DNA from: DATBAX01 sp963762965 | GTDB lineage: Bacteria; Acidobacteriota; Terriglobia; Terriglobales; Acidobacteriaceae | Assembly: GCA_963762965.1 (NCBI GenBank) | Contig: CAVXME010000001.1 | Span: forward strand, 2,790,001 to 2,854,000 | DNA length: 64,000 bases | Reading direction: 5' to 3' | Shown here: one piece after another, positions 1 to 7,767 of the stretch | Layout: each line of letters opens with the position of its first letter | Position numbering within the stretch: the first letter of the stretch is position 1 | Program-made: the position numbers and the translations under genes | The notes under the pieces: generated by a model | Seen by the model: the letters and a program-made list of their open reading frames with translations, nothing else | Databases searched by the model: none | What the model was told of the DNA's origin: nothing

Positions 1-365
1 AAAGTGACAAAAATATTCCCTTCCGCATCCAGCGCGGGGTTGGCCACCGGATGCAGGTTCTCCGCGATCGGAACCGCCACATGAATTTCGTGGGGATTGC
101 TGCTGTGTCCGTTGGTCGAGACCACAATCGCGCCCGACGACGCTCCCGCAGGCACGCGGGCGATGAGAAAGTCATCCGAGCTGATCACCACCGCGCCTTC
201 GGTCTCTCCAAAGCGCACCCGCGGCCTGCGCAATTCTTGCGGACGCAAACTGCGTCCTGTGATCCGTACTTCACCGCCGGGCAATGCCGCGCCAGGAGAC
301 ACCGCCTCGATGTGCGGATTCCCGTTCACGTTTTTCTTGCCCAACAGACGGTCTGAAATTCCCAT
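1..365 (-). CDS. TIG/NHL-type secreted protein, 5' part only (cut by window start)
   Basis: This is the N-terminal 121 residues of a larger protein whose remainder lies outside the window. It starts at an ATG (363-365) with MGISDRLLGKK. Residues about 17-70 look like an IPT/TIG immunoglobulin-like domain: an ISPGxALPGGEVxIxG pattern followed by VRFGE and a strand ending SNPHEIHVAVP. The segment then runs into NPALDAEGNIFVT, which resembles the first blade of an NHL or SMP-30 type beta-propeller. Such TIG plus propeller proteins are common in Acidobacteriota and are usually extracytoplasmic, but no signal peptide is obvious here. It lies 39 bp downstream of pgpA on the same strand and may be cotranscribed. 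The function is not known. Confidence 0.7.
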   Translation of the reverse strand, partial: MGISDRLLGKKNVNGNPHIEAVSPGAALPGGEVRITGRSLRPQELRRPRVRFGETEGAVVISSDDFLIARVPAGASSGAIVVSTNGHSSNPHEIHVAVPIAENLHPVANPALDAEGNIFVT

Positions 366-404
366 GGACTACAAACCTTCTCAGAACTACATCAACCGCA
401 AAGC

Positions 405-911
405 TTATCGCGGCAGCACTCCAAAATGCAGCAGTAACTGCATCACCGCCAAAGCGTAAAGGCCCGCGCCGACATCATCGATCACGATTCCGGCACCTTC
501 CGGCAGTCGCTCCAGTTGCCGTACTGGCGGCGGCTTCACGATATCGAAGCCACGAAAAAGTATAAAGCCCGCGAGCAAACATTTCCATGAGGCGGGAACC
601 GCGATCAAGGCAATCAGCTGTCCCGCAACTTCGTCAATCACAACGAATTGCGGATCTTTGAGAGAAGCCGCTCGTGATACCAGAGTCGCCGCCGGAATTC
701 CAACCGCAATTACAAATAAAGCCAGCGCAATTGCAGTCCAGGGCTGCCACGCCACAGGAACTGCGCGAGTCAGTAGCCACCAAAGGAGAACCGTCGCCGC
801 CGAACCCCACGTCCCCGGCCCCGGCCGCATTCGTCCCGCACTGAAAAATGTAGCGACCAGCGTTGCCCACCGCGGAGCTCGTTCGGGCGTCGCCTCGGAC
901 TCAATCTTCAT
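405..911 (-). CDS. pgpA: Phosphatidylglycerophosphatase A
   Basis: A 168-residue membrane protein of the PgpA family. It removes phosphate from phosphatidylglycerophosphate to give phosphatidylglycerol at the inner membrane. Family hallmarks are the early GPGTWGSAA motif (residues about 31-39), the central FVVIDEVAGQ motif, the FRGFDIVKPPP segment and the late GAGIVIDDVGAG motif, whose acidic residues are thought to bind the metal and phosphate. Several hydrophobic helices lie between them. I chose the ATG at 911 (MKIESEA), which overlaps the end of yacG by 11 bp. An upstream in-frame start near 971 would add 20 unconserved residues. It is part of the rimO-yacG-pgpA run. Confidence 0.93.
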   Translation of the reverse strand: MKIESEATPERAPRWATLVATFFSAGRMRPGPGTWGSAATVLLWWLLTRAVPVAWQPWTAIALALFVIAVGIPAATLVSRAASLKDPQFVVIDEVAGQLIALIAVPASWKCLLAGFILFRGFDIVKPPPVRQLERLPEGAGIVIDDVGAGLYALAVMQLLLHFGVLPR

Positions 912-1110
912 TGTCGGGGTCTCGAATCGAGTCCGGCGTGGTGTCGGAAGTATCCTGCGGCGTGGATGCAATCACATAAGCGCCGCTGGCCCATCTCCCC
1001 AGATCAATCGTCCGGCACCGCTCGGTGCAGAAAGGAAACTCAGCGTCGGTGCTCTTCACTTCCTTCTTGCAGATGGGGCAACGGAGCTTGAGATCGCGGT
1101 TGCGGGCCAT
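901..1110 (-). CDS. yacG: DNA gyrase inhibitor / zinc-binding protein YacG
   Basis: A 69-residue zinc-ribbon protein. It carries two cysteine pairs, CPIC near the N-terminus and CTERC about 17 residues later, followed by RTIDLGRWASGAYVI, which is typical of YacG. In Escherichia coli YacG binds GyrB and inhibits gyrase. Residues after the ribbon are acidic (DPDNED at the end). The start is uncertain. ATG 1110 gives MARNRDLK. A GTG at 1122 adds four residues but sits only 2 nt from the GGAG sequence that overlaps the rimO stop codon. It follows rimO directly and overlaps pgpA by 11 bp, so the three genes are probably translationally coupled. Confidence 0.88.
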   Translation of the reverse strand: MARNRDLKLRCPICKKEVKSTDAEFPFCTERCRTIDLGRWASGAYVIASTPQDTSDTTPDSIRDPDNED

Positions 1111-1127
1111 ATTTCTAAGCACAGCTC

Positions 1128-2618
1128 CTACAGAATCTTCGCCACCAGATCATAATCGTGCGACTCGGTGATCTCGCAGCGGTAGAACTCGCCAACCTGC
1201 GGAACCATTCCCTCGGGAACGTCGTTGACGAAAACCTTCCCGTCGATTTCAGGCGCATGCATGGCGGTGCGTCCTTCCAGTAGCAAATCGGTTTCTTCCG
1301 ACATGCCCTCGAGCAACAAATCAACTTCCGTACCAATGAGCACTTTCTTTTTGCGTTTGCTGATGGCTTTTTGCATCTGCATTAAGTGCTTGCGGCGGCG
1401 CTCGATTTCGCGGGGCCGAAGTTTTTCTCCGTCGGCGAAGGCCTTCGCGCCTTCCTGATCGGAATAGCCAAACGTGCCCATCCAATCGAATTGAGCTTCG
1501 CGCACAAAATCGCAAAGTTCCTCAAACTCTTTCTCGGTTTCGCCCGGAAAGCCAACGATAAAAGAAGTCCGCAAAGTAACCCCCGGAATCGTCCGTCGCA
1601 TCTTTTCAATAGTCCGCAGAAAAATGTCCGCCCCACCGCCGCGCTTCATGCGCTTCAAGGTTGTCGGCGAAGCATGTTGAAGCGGCACATCAATGTACGA
1701 ACAAATCTTTTCGTGCCCGGCGATGGTTTCGAGCAGGCGTCCGGTAATCTTATTGGGATACGCATAAAGGAAACGCACCCAGCGCAGCTCATCAATCCCA
1801 GCCAGCTTCTCCAGTAGAAGCGGAAGACCATCTTTCAGCCCAAAGTCCTCGCCGTAGCAGGTCGTGTCCTGCCCGATCAGCGTGATCTCGCGCACCCCGG
1901 CCTGTGCCAGCCGTTCCGCTTCCGCCACCACAGACTCAAACCGTCGCGAACGGAACTTGCCCCGCAATTGAGGGATAATGCAAAAACTACAGGGATGATC
2001 GCACCCTTCCGCGATCTTGATGTAAGCCGTGTGCGACGCCGTCGCCAGAATTCTCGGTGTGGTTTCATCGTAAAGATAATTCGGCAGGTCGGCGATTGCT
2101 CCATCCCAGGTTTCCCGGGAAAACCGTCCTTGCAATTCGCGGGCATCGCCCTCGGCGCGTGATCCCAGAATATGAAAAAGAGAATTGGAAGCCGGGGCCG
2201 GCGAAACTCCCGCCGCCGCCAGGATCTTTTCCAGCTCGCCTGTACCCACCACAGCATCCACTTCCGGAATGTTCTTGCGAATCTCGTCGCGGTAACGCTC
2301 CACCAGGCAGCCGGCGACTACAAGTTTGCGGGCGCGGCCGTCGGTTTTATGCCGCGCCATCTCCAGAATCGTATTCACTGATTCCTGCTGTGCGCTCTCG
2401 ATGAACGAACAGGTGTTGACCACAATCACGTCAGCATCTTCGGCGCGCCGGGTCAGTTCCGCGCCCGCCTGCGCCAGCATGCCCATCATCACTTCGCTAT
2501 CCACCAGGTTCTTCGGACACCCCAGGCTGACGAACCCCACTTTGGTGGGCGCGCGTGGGCCAGCCTTGGCCGCCTCGGGGGCATCCAGGACCGCTACAGT
2601 TGGGTTCTTGTCAGGCAT
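1128..2618 (-). CDS. rimO: Ribosomal protein S12 methylthiotransferase RimO
   Basis: This radical SAM enzyme adds a methylthio group to a conserved aspartate of ribosomal protein S12. An N-terminal UPF0004 domain starts at VGFVSLGCPKNLVDSE with its cluster-binding cysteines (GCPKN, NTCSF, AGCLVERY). The radical SAM motif CSFCIIPQLRG lies in the middle and a C-terminal TRAM domain follows. GCPKNLVDSE and the SFC spacing separate RimO from MiaB. At 496 residues it is longer than the usual 430-450: it has about 26 extra N-terminal residues and an extra loop of roughly 40 residues before the radical SAM domain (NSLFHILGSRAEGDAREL region). It is the first gene of the rimO-yacG-pgpA run. Confidence 0.95.
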   Translation of the reverse strand: MPDKNPTVAVLDAPEAAKAGPRAPTKVGFVSLGCPKNLVDSEVMMGMLAQAGAELTRRAEDADVIVVNTCSFIESAQQESVNTILEMARHKTDGRARKLVVAGCLVERYRDEIRKNIPEVDAVVGTGELEKILAAAGVSPAPASNSLFHILGSRAEGDARELQGRFSRETWDGAIADLPNYLYDETTPRILATASHTAYIKIAEGCDHPCSFCIIPQLRGKFRSRRFESVVAEAERLAQAGVREITLIGQDTTCYGEDFGLKDGLPLLLEKLAGIDELRWVRFLYAYPNKITGRLLETIAGHEKICSYIDVPLQHASPTTLKRMKRGGGADIFLRTIEKMRRTIPGVTLRTSFIVGFPGETEKEFEELCDFVREAQFDWMGTFGYSDQEGAKAFADGEKLRPREIERRRKHLMQMQKAISKRKKKVLIGTEVDLLLEGMSEETDLLLEGRTAMHAPEIDGKVFVNDVPEGMVPQVGEFYRCEITESHDYDLVAKIL

Positions 2619-2770
2619 GCAATCCCTCTATTTTAGCATCCGGGAACCGCAACTCCGGCGCTGACCGAAACGCCGGGGGCATCCGCCCAGCACCACCCGA
2701 GGCAATCATCTCCGCCGCCTCTGCATGCTAGGCTGGATTTATTTGCAAGCAATCGCACTGGGAGGGCAAA

Positions 2771-3409
2771 GTGCCGCAACGGTTTGGATTTACGGTTTTC
2801 ATCACGCTTGCCATCCTCATCGGATCCGCCGCTGCCCAGGATGAAAATCCCATCCCGGCCAAGAACGAGTTGACCGGAATGCTGGGCCGTACTTTTATCA
2901 GCAATCAAGGTGTGGCCAGCACCGGCACGAACATGCACTTTGGCAAAGGTCTCAGCTTTGAAGTGGATTACGGGCGCCGATTGCGGGAGAACGATGTCTA
3001 TTCCATCACCGCCGAACTTCCCGTACTTTTCAATCTGGATGAAGACTTGAACTTTATTGTGAACGTTACTCCAGAAAGCTACAAATCCTACTTCGTCACG
3101 CCCTCGATCCGCGCCAACCTGTTACCCCGCACTTTCATTTCACCGTGGGGAAGTTTCGGCGCAGGCTTTGGTCACTTTCGATCCAGTTCCAATCTTGAGT
3201 TCGACGGCGGCCCGAATCCGGGGAGGACCGTCTCCAACGGAGCGGTGATCCAGGCCGGTTTTGGTTTGGATGTGAGGATCACCCACACCTTGAGCATACG
3301 CACCGGCGTACGCGATTTTTGGAGCGGCGTGCCGCAGCTCAACGTGGACACGGGAAAGAGTCATCAGAACAACTATTTCGTGGGCAGCGGCGTAATCTGG
3401 CACTTCTAA
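2771..3409 (+). CDS. Outer-membrane beta-barrel protein
   Basis: A 212-residue exported protein that starts at GTG 2771 with a good GGAGGG Shine-Dalgarno sequence at 2761-2766. A signal peptide (hydrophobic core FTVFITLAILIGSAAA) with likely cleavage after SAAAQ precedes alternating amphipathic strands rich in Gly and aromatic residues. The chain ends in ...GVIWHF with a terminal Phe, the usual signature recognised by the BAM machinery. It resembles small OmpA/OmpW-like eight-strand barrels. The substrate or function is unknown. It is divergent from rimO, and its stop overlaps by 4 bp the end of the convergent transglutaminase gene. Confidence 0.75.
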   Translation: MPQRFGFTVFITLAILIGSAAAQDENPIPAKNELTGMLGRTFISNQGVASTGTNMHFGKGLSFEVDYGRRLRENDVYSITAELPVLFNLDEDLNFIVNVTPESYKSYFVTPSIRANLLPRTFISPWGSFGAGFGHFRSSSNLEFDGGPNPGRTVSNGAVIQAGFGLDVRITHTLSIRTGVRDFWSGVPQLNVDTGKSHQNNYFVGSGVIWHF

Positions 3410-5586
3410 TCACGGCGCGAACGGCCCGCAATCTCTGCGTATAGTGCGGGTAGTTGCTCGGCGTCTTCGGCCGATTCTCCAAAGCGGGCGCTCTCATATC
3501 TTCGTGTAAACTCCTCGACTCGTTTTCTTATCGCAGGATCGTCAATCGAAACCACGAACTCCCCGGGAGTTTGCCCCGCTGATTTGCGCCAGCCTTGCCG
3601 CGCCAGCCGGCGTGTCATGCGTTCGTACCAGATGGTCGCCGCCAATCGCGGAGACTTCTCCGGACGCGCCGCCAATCGAAATCTTCGCACCGCCCGCCAC
3701 AAGCGGGTAGCATTCGCTCCCAGTAGCAGGAGAACAGCCACCAGAATCCCCGTCACACTCCAACGCGCCGGAGACCGCCCCAGCGTGTCCTGGGCGCGCT
3801 GCGCCGAATGCAGCAATGCCTGATATTTTCGCCGCGCCCACGCCTGAACGTTCTGCAACAGCTCCCGTCCACCGTGGGTGGTGCTGAAAGCCAAATGCTC
3901 CTGATGACCCAGGTCGTAGTTGATGATCCACTCCCGCCAGAACGAGGCCAGCGCATCGGCATATAACCTGAAACGCCTCCACCCGGTGGACGACTCCGAT
4001 GCCCCCGCCGGAGTGGGATCAAAACCTACCCAGCCGTACCCAGGAAAATAAGCCTCTACCCACGAGTGCGCATCGCTGGCCCGGATTAAATATTGCGATG
4101 TGAGATCGTTGAACTCTCCGGTGCGAAAGCCATTCACGACGCGGGAGGGAATCCGCAGGGTGCGCAGCATGATTGCCATCGAGGATGCAAAGTATTCGCA
4201 GTGCCCCTGCTTGCGCTCAAAAAGAAACTCCGCCAACGGATCACGCGGAACCGTGCGGGAAAGTTGTAGCGTGTATCCGAAATGGGTTTGCAGATATCGT
4301 TCGATCGCCACCGCCCGGTCGTAATTGTTATCGGCCTGGGCCGTGATCTGTTGTGCCAGCAGAGGAATGCGCGGATCGAGCCTCGGCAATTGCAAATCGT
4401 TCGATTGAACTTCTGGGGGATAGCTTACAAACGCTTCGCGCAATTGCCCAGGCTCGGGCCGCGCAAGGTTCGAAGTCGCCTCATAACTGCTCACCGGACG
4501 ATCGGGATCAAGGTCAAGCACCGCGCCGCCATCGTCGATCGCAATGGAACGATAGTTGCCCGCCAGGGTATTCGCCATGGCCGCGAGGAAAAAGACATTT
4601 GTCCCCACCGGTTCCATCAGCACTTTGTAGTGGATCATCCGGCTCGGGCCCGGGGTCCGCAGCACCTCCGATTTCGGATGGGGCGCGATCACCACAAAAC
4701 TACCGTCCTGCATGCGAGGCCGGTAAAGCTGGTGCGGGTTCGACCACGTCCTGCCGTCAAACACATTGAGCGCAATGCCGCGCCATTTCAAGTCGAAGGC
4801 CCCATGCGGATCGCCGTCAATCTGAATATGCATCACCAGCGAGTTCGACTGCTGGATCTGCCCAATGCGTCCCAGTTCCACGCTGTCGCTGAATCCGGTG
4901 CTGAGATCGCCGCCGGGAGCATAGGCATTGAGATAGCCTGCCGACACGCGCGGCAGCAGAAAGAAAATTCCCGCCGCCCCCAGCAGAATGCACAGCACAA
5001 TTCCCGGCGCGACCGCCGCCAGAGAGAAAGCCATCTTGCGATAAGCCCGGTTATCGGGAGAATCTTTGGCCGCGATGGTGGCCTTCGCCGCCGCGCGTCG
5101 CATCTCCATCAGAATGAAAGTCGCCACTGCCATCAGCATGAACACGGCAAACGCCAGTAGAAAAATGCTGTTCACCGTGAGCACAGCGGCCGCCAGCACC
5201 ATGAGAAACGCAATCACAGACAGAAAGTAGTGGTCGCGGTCGCGTTGCGCCGAAAACAACCGCACCACCATGACAAAAAGCACCAGATGCACGGTCGCGC
5301 TCAAAAAAGCGCCGGAGATCAGAAAATAATCCGCGAGATAAAAAGCCGCGTAAGTGATGGTGAGAACGGTTGTCCAACGTTCCGGGATCAGCAACCTGCG
5401 GCGAGTAGCCAACAGATATCCGCGAAACAGGAGCGCGGTGCTGACTAGCAAAACTGTGACCGTGCCCAGGCCACCCGTTGCTGCCAGCGTTCCGAAGCCG
5501 GTGAACACCAGCAGATAAAGCGCGACCTCAAAGTAGCGCTGCACCGCCGCTGGCAACGGAATCTTCGCGGATGAAGGACTGGTCAT
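3406..5586 (-). CDS. TgpA-like membrane transglutaminase (DUF3488 + transglutaminase core)
   Basis: A 726-residue inner-membrane protein. The N-terminal third has about six transmembrane helices (DUF3488 region). It is followed by a large extracytoplasmic transglutaminase-like domain with the catalytic Cys in GHCEYFASS, the His in DAHSWVEAY and the Asp in WVGFDPTPAG. A further membrane helix (VTGILVAVLLLLG) and a cytoplasmic DUF4129-like tail follow. Pseudomonas TgpA has this layout. Such genes usually follow a MoxR ATPase and a DUF58 gene, but neither is in the window, so this copy is isolated. I use ATG 5586; a GTG at 5601 would add five residues. The in vivo substrate is unknown. Confidence 0.88.
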   Translation of the reverse strand: MTSPSSAKIPLPAAVQRYFEVALYLLVFTGFGTLAATGGLGTVTVLLVSTALLFRGYLLATRRRLLIPERWTTVLTITYAAFYLADYFLISGAFLSATVHLVLFVMVVRLFSAQRDRDHYFLSVIAFLMVLAAAVLTVNSIFLLAFAVFMLMAVATFILMEMRRAAAKATIAAKDSPDNRAYRKMAFSLAAVAPGIVLCILLGAAGIFFLLPRVSAGYLNAYAPGGDLSTGFSDSVELGRIGQIQQSNSLVMHIQIDGDPHGAFDLKWRGIALNVFDGRTWSNPHQLYRPRMQDGSFVVIAPHPKSEVLRTPGPSRMIHYKVLMEPVGTNVFFLAAMANTLAGNYRSIAIDDGGAVLDLDPDRPVSSYEATSNLARPEPGQLREAFVSYPPEVQSNDLQLPRLDPRIPLLAQQITAQADNNYDRAVAIERYLQTHFGYTLQLSRTVPRDPLAEFLFERKQGHCEYFASSMAIMLRTLRIPSRVVNGFRTGEFNDLTSQYLIRASDAHSWVEAYFPGYGWVGFDPTPAGASESSTGWRRFRLYADALASFWREWIINYDLGHQEHLAFSTTHGGRELLQNVQAWARRKYQALLHSAQRAQDTLGRSPARWSVTGILVAVLLLLGANATRLWRAVRRFRLAARPEKSPRLAATIWYERMTRRLARQGWRKSAGQTPGEFVVSIDDPAIRKRVEEFTRRYESARFGESAEDAEQLPALYAEIAGRSRRD

Positions 5587-5697
5587 GAAATGCCGTTTCA
5601 CTGATTAGTTTGTACTCCATTGTTCCAAGATCCGCGAACCAGGGGAAGGGTACCGACGTGTACGTAGTCGTTAGTGGACTCTCCATAGTTCCTACAG

Positions 5698-5745
5698 GGT
5701 TTTGTCCCTGATGGCTGAAGGCTGATGGCTGACGGCTCTGCAATG
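5698..5745. repeat. Short tandem word repeat (GGCTGATGGCTGA type)
   Basis: Imperfect repetition of GGCTGA units (ctgatggctgaaggctga, then tggctgacggc) just upstream of the SRP RNA. It is similar in style to other intergenic word repeats in this window (18160-18229, 29338-29364, 49937-50009, 51675-51782, 58224-58259). Confidence 0.55.
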
Positions 5746-5756
5746 CTAAAATCAAA

Positions 5757-5868
5757 CGAGTCAGGCATCGGTCCCGCGCGACGCACTCTCGCCAACCCCG
5801 CCAGGTCCGGAAGGAAGCAACGGTAACGAGCTCTTGCGTGTGCAGTGGGTCGCCGGTGCCTGGCTTAT
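5757..5868 (+). ncRNA. ffs: Signal recognition particle RNA, small bacterial type (4.5S)
   Basis: The conserved SRP domain IV is present: GCCAGGTCCGGAAGGAAGCA at 5800-5819, then ACGGTAA, which contains the GGAA tetraloop region and the Ffh-binding asymmetric and symmetric loops. The flanks pair over a long distance: CAGGCATCGG near 5762-5771 with CCGGTGCCTGG near 5853-5863, giving the expected single elongated hairpin of about 110 nt. A short T-rich tract (TTATTTT, 5865-5871) may end transcription. The RNA joins Ffh to target ribosomes making membrane and secreted proteins to the membrane. Exact ends are estimated from the pairing. Confidence 0.92.
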
Positions 5869-5944
5869 TTTGCGAATGGCCCGCACCCGTTAGACTTTCT
5901 TCTCTCAATCATTCACAATAATTGGTTTTATTCAGGAGAAATCA

Positions 5945-6946
5945 TTGACTCAGCTCGTGCCGCGCCAAAATCAGCGCCCTTGGTACCTACGTCCCGCCAC
6001 GCCTTTTGACCAACGCCGACCTGGAAAAAATGATCGATACCAACGATCAGTGGATCCAGGAGCGCGTGGGCATTCGTGAACGGCACATTGTCGATAAAGG
6101 CGTTGCCACCAGCGATCTGGCGGTCGAAGCCGCTAAAAAAGCTTTGGCCCAAAGAGGCTTGTTCCGGCTTCGGACATGGACGCGATCCTTGTCGCCACAG
6201 TCACTCCTGACATGTTTTTCCCGTCAACCGCTTGTCTGGTGCAGCACAAGCTCGACGCCCAAGGCGCCTGGGGATTCGACCTCTCCGCGGCCTGCTCCGC
6301 ATTTCTATACGCGTTGCAAACTGGGGCACAGTTCATCGCCACTGGCGCCCATAAGAAAGTCATGGTGATTGGCGCCGATGTAATGTCTTCCATCATCGAC
6401 TACACCGACCGGGCCACCTGTGTGATCTTTGGCGACGGGGCAGGCGCGGTCATTCTGGAACCGGCGGAAGATGATTCTGTCGGTATCATCGATTTCATCC
6501 ACGAAGTCGATGGCTCCGGCGGATGTTCTCTCTTTATGCCCGGCGGTGGCAGCCTGAATCCCACCAGCCACGAGACCGTGGACAAGAAAATGCATTACGT
6601 TCACCAGGACGGAGGCGCAGTATTCAAGTTTGCCGTGCGCAAGCAACTGGAAGTCTGCGAAAAGCTGCTCGAACGCAACGGCTTCAAAGTCAGCGACATC
6701 GACGCCTTCATCCCGCATCAAGCCAACAAACGCATCATCACCGCCACCGCCGAGCGCCTGGGACTGCCGGAGGAAAAGGTCATCATCAACATTGACCGCT
6801 TCGGCAACACCACGGCCGGGACCATCCCCCTGGCGATGAATACCGCGATCGAACAAGGAAAATTGAAGAAGGGCAATTTGGTGCTGCTGGCCTCAGTCGG
6901 CGCCGGGTTTACGGTGGGGGCGACGTTGCTGCGTTGGGCGTATTAG
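5945..6946 (+). pseudogene. fabH: 3-oxoacyl-ACP synthase III (FabH), apparently frameshifted twice
   Basis: FabH condenses acetyl-CoA with malonyl-ACP to start fatty-acid synthesis. Its parts are all present but in three frames. A TTG at 5945 with an AGGAG sequence at 5934-5938 begins MTQLV. The conserved segment ISALGTYVPPRLLTNADLEK is read in another frame from about 5961, and that frame has no start codon after the TGA at 5946. Translation then runs to ALAQRGL at about 6164, where one missing base moves the frame to SDMDAILVATVTPDMFFPS, which continues to the stop at 6946. Catalytic residues are intact in the last frame: Cys in LSAACSAF, His in IPHQANKR and Asn in GNTTAGT. Two sequencing or assembly errors in a working gene, or a decayed gene, are both possible. 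It follows the SRP RNA by about 75 bp. Confidence 0.85.
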
Positions 6947-6984
6947 CCGTTAGATTGTGTCATCCCCCCAGTCGAAGACTTAAC

Positions 6985-7491
6985 TCACGGAGCAAGAAGA
7001 CGGATCCCGTAGTTCTCCAGTTCGACGGCAACATCTTTGACCAACGCCCCGTCGCTCGTGCGAATCTCTAGCCAGCCATCATGGGATGTTTGGAGCAGTA
7101 ATCTTCCGTCAATGTCAAAGACTGAGGCGTCCCATGAGAAGAAAAATACCATGCACAGCACGCTGATGAAAGGATCCTCGTCAGTTCGCTCGAACAAGTG
7201 AACAGGCGCTTCGATCAGAGGCCGCTTCTCACCGAGGGAACGTCTGTATCCGTCAAATAGATCGAGATGCTCCGTCGCAACACCCCAACCCGTGACATAC
7301 AGACAGACCAGGGAGCCTCTGAGCACCAGATAGGAGAAGAGCTTCGAAAGCGCAATCTGTGCCCCTGCGTTAAGCGGAGCTGAATACGTGCCTTCCACAA
7401 GCTGGAGTCGACTGGAGAGCTGGGTAACGAAATCATCCGGTGATTTTCCGCTCAGCAGTTCGCGTGTATTTTCTTTGGTTAGTATTTTCAT
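6985..7491 (-). CDS. Hypothetical protein
   Basis: A 168-residue protein I do not recognise, starting at ATG 7491 (MKILTKENTRELL). It is probably cytoplasmic: no signal peptide and no clear transmembrane helix, although the middle (ALSKLFSYLVLRGSLVCLYV) is hydrophobic. The C-terminal half alternates strands and turns (VFDIDGRLLLQTSHDGWLEI), suggesting a small beta-rich fold. Longer in-frame readings upstream run into a repeat-rich intergenic segment and are unlikely to be coding. It is convergent with fabH, 38 bp away. Confidence 0.5.
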   Translation of the reverse strand: MKILTKENTRELLSGKSPDDFVTQLSSRLQLVEGTYSAPLNAGAQIALSKLFSYLVLRGSLVCLYVTGWGVATEHLDLFDGYRRSLGEKRPLIEAPVHLFERTDEDPFISVLCMVFFFSWDASVFDIDGRLLLQTSHDGWLEIRTSDGALVKDVAVELENYGIRLLAP

Positions 7492-7587
7492 TGCTGGCCA
7501 ACTTTCCGACCGGAGGCAGCCCTCAATCGTGGTGGTGCAAGGGTTGGACAAGCCACGGTTCAATAATCTACTACGCATACACCATCG

Positions 7588-7668
7588 TCGAAGAGCGGCG
7601 CTTAAGCGCCGCGTAAATCGTGCCCGGATCATCACGCGGGCCTGGAAGGCCCGCTCTTCCACGGTGGT
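7588..7668. repeat. Double-hairpin intergenic repeat (GCGCTTAAGCGC type)
   Basis: Contains GGCGCTTAAGCGCC followed by GCGTAAATCG and then a second hairpin GGGCCTGGAAGGCCC, with outer inverted arms GAAGAGCGG and CCGCTCTTC. The same two-module layout recurs at 58152-58232 and 62085-62157. Confidence 0.6.
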
Positions 7669-7710
7669 GTAAGCAGTATTCTGAACGCACGGTGACAGGC
7701 ACCGCCGGCA

Positions 7711-7750
7711 GACAGCGGATTCCTCGTCGCTTCTCTCATCGGAATGACAA
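7711..7750 (-). repeat. Dispersed repeat, TGTCATTCCGA...CGAGGAATC type
   Basis: On the minus strand it reads TGTCATTCCGATGAGAG...CGACGAGGAATCCGCTGTC. This is one of six related elements in the window; the closest copy is at 58086-58122. Confidence 0.55.
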
Positions 7751-7767
7751 GAACTATTGGGGGATCA

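Noticed and set aside
4282..5160. A 292-codon plus-strand frame opposite the transglutaminase gene
   Set aside because: Antisense shadow; the translation is His/Arg-rich and low in structure.
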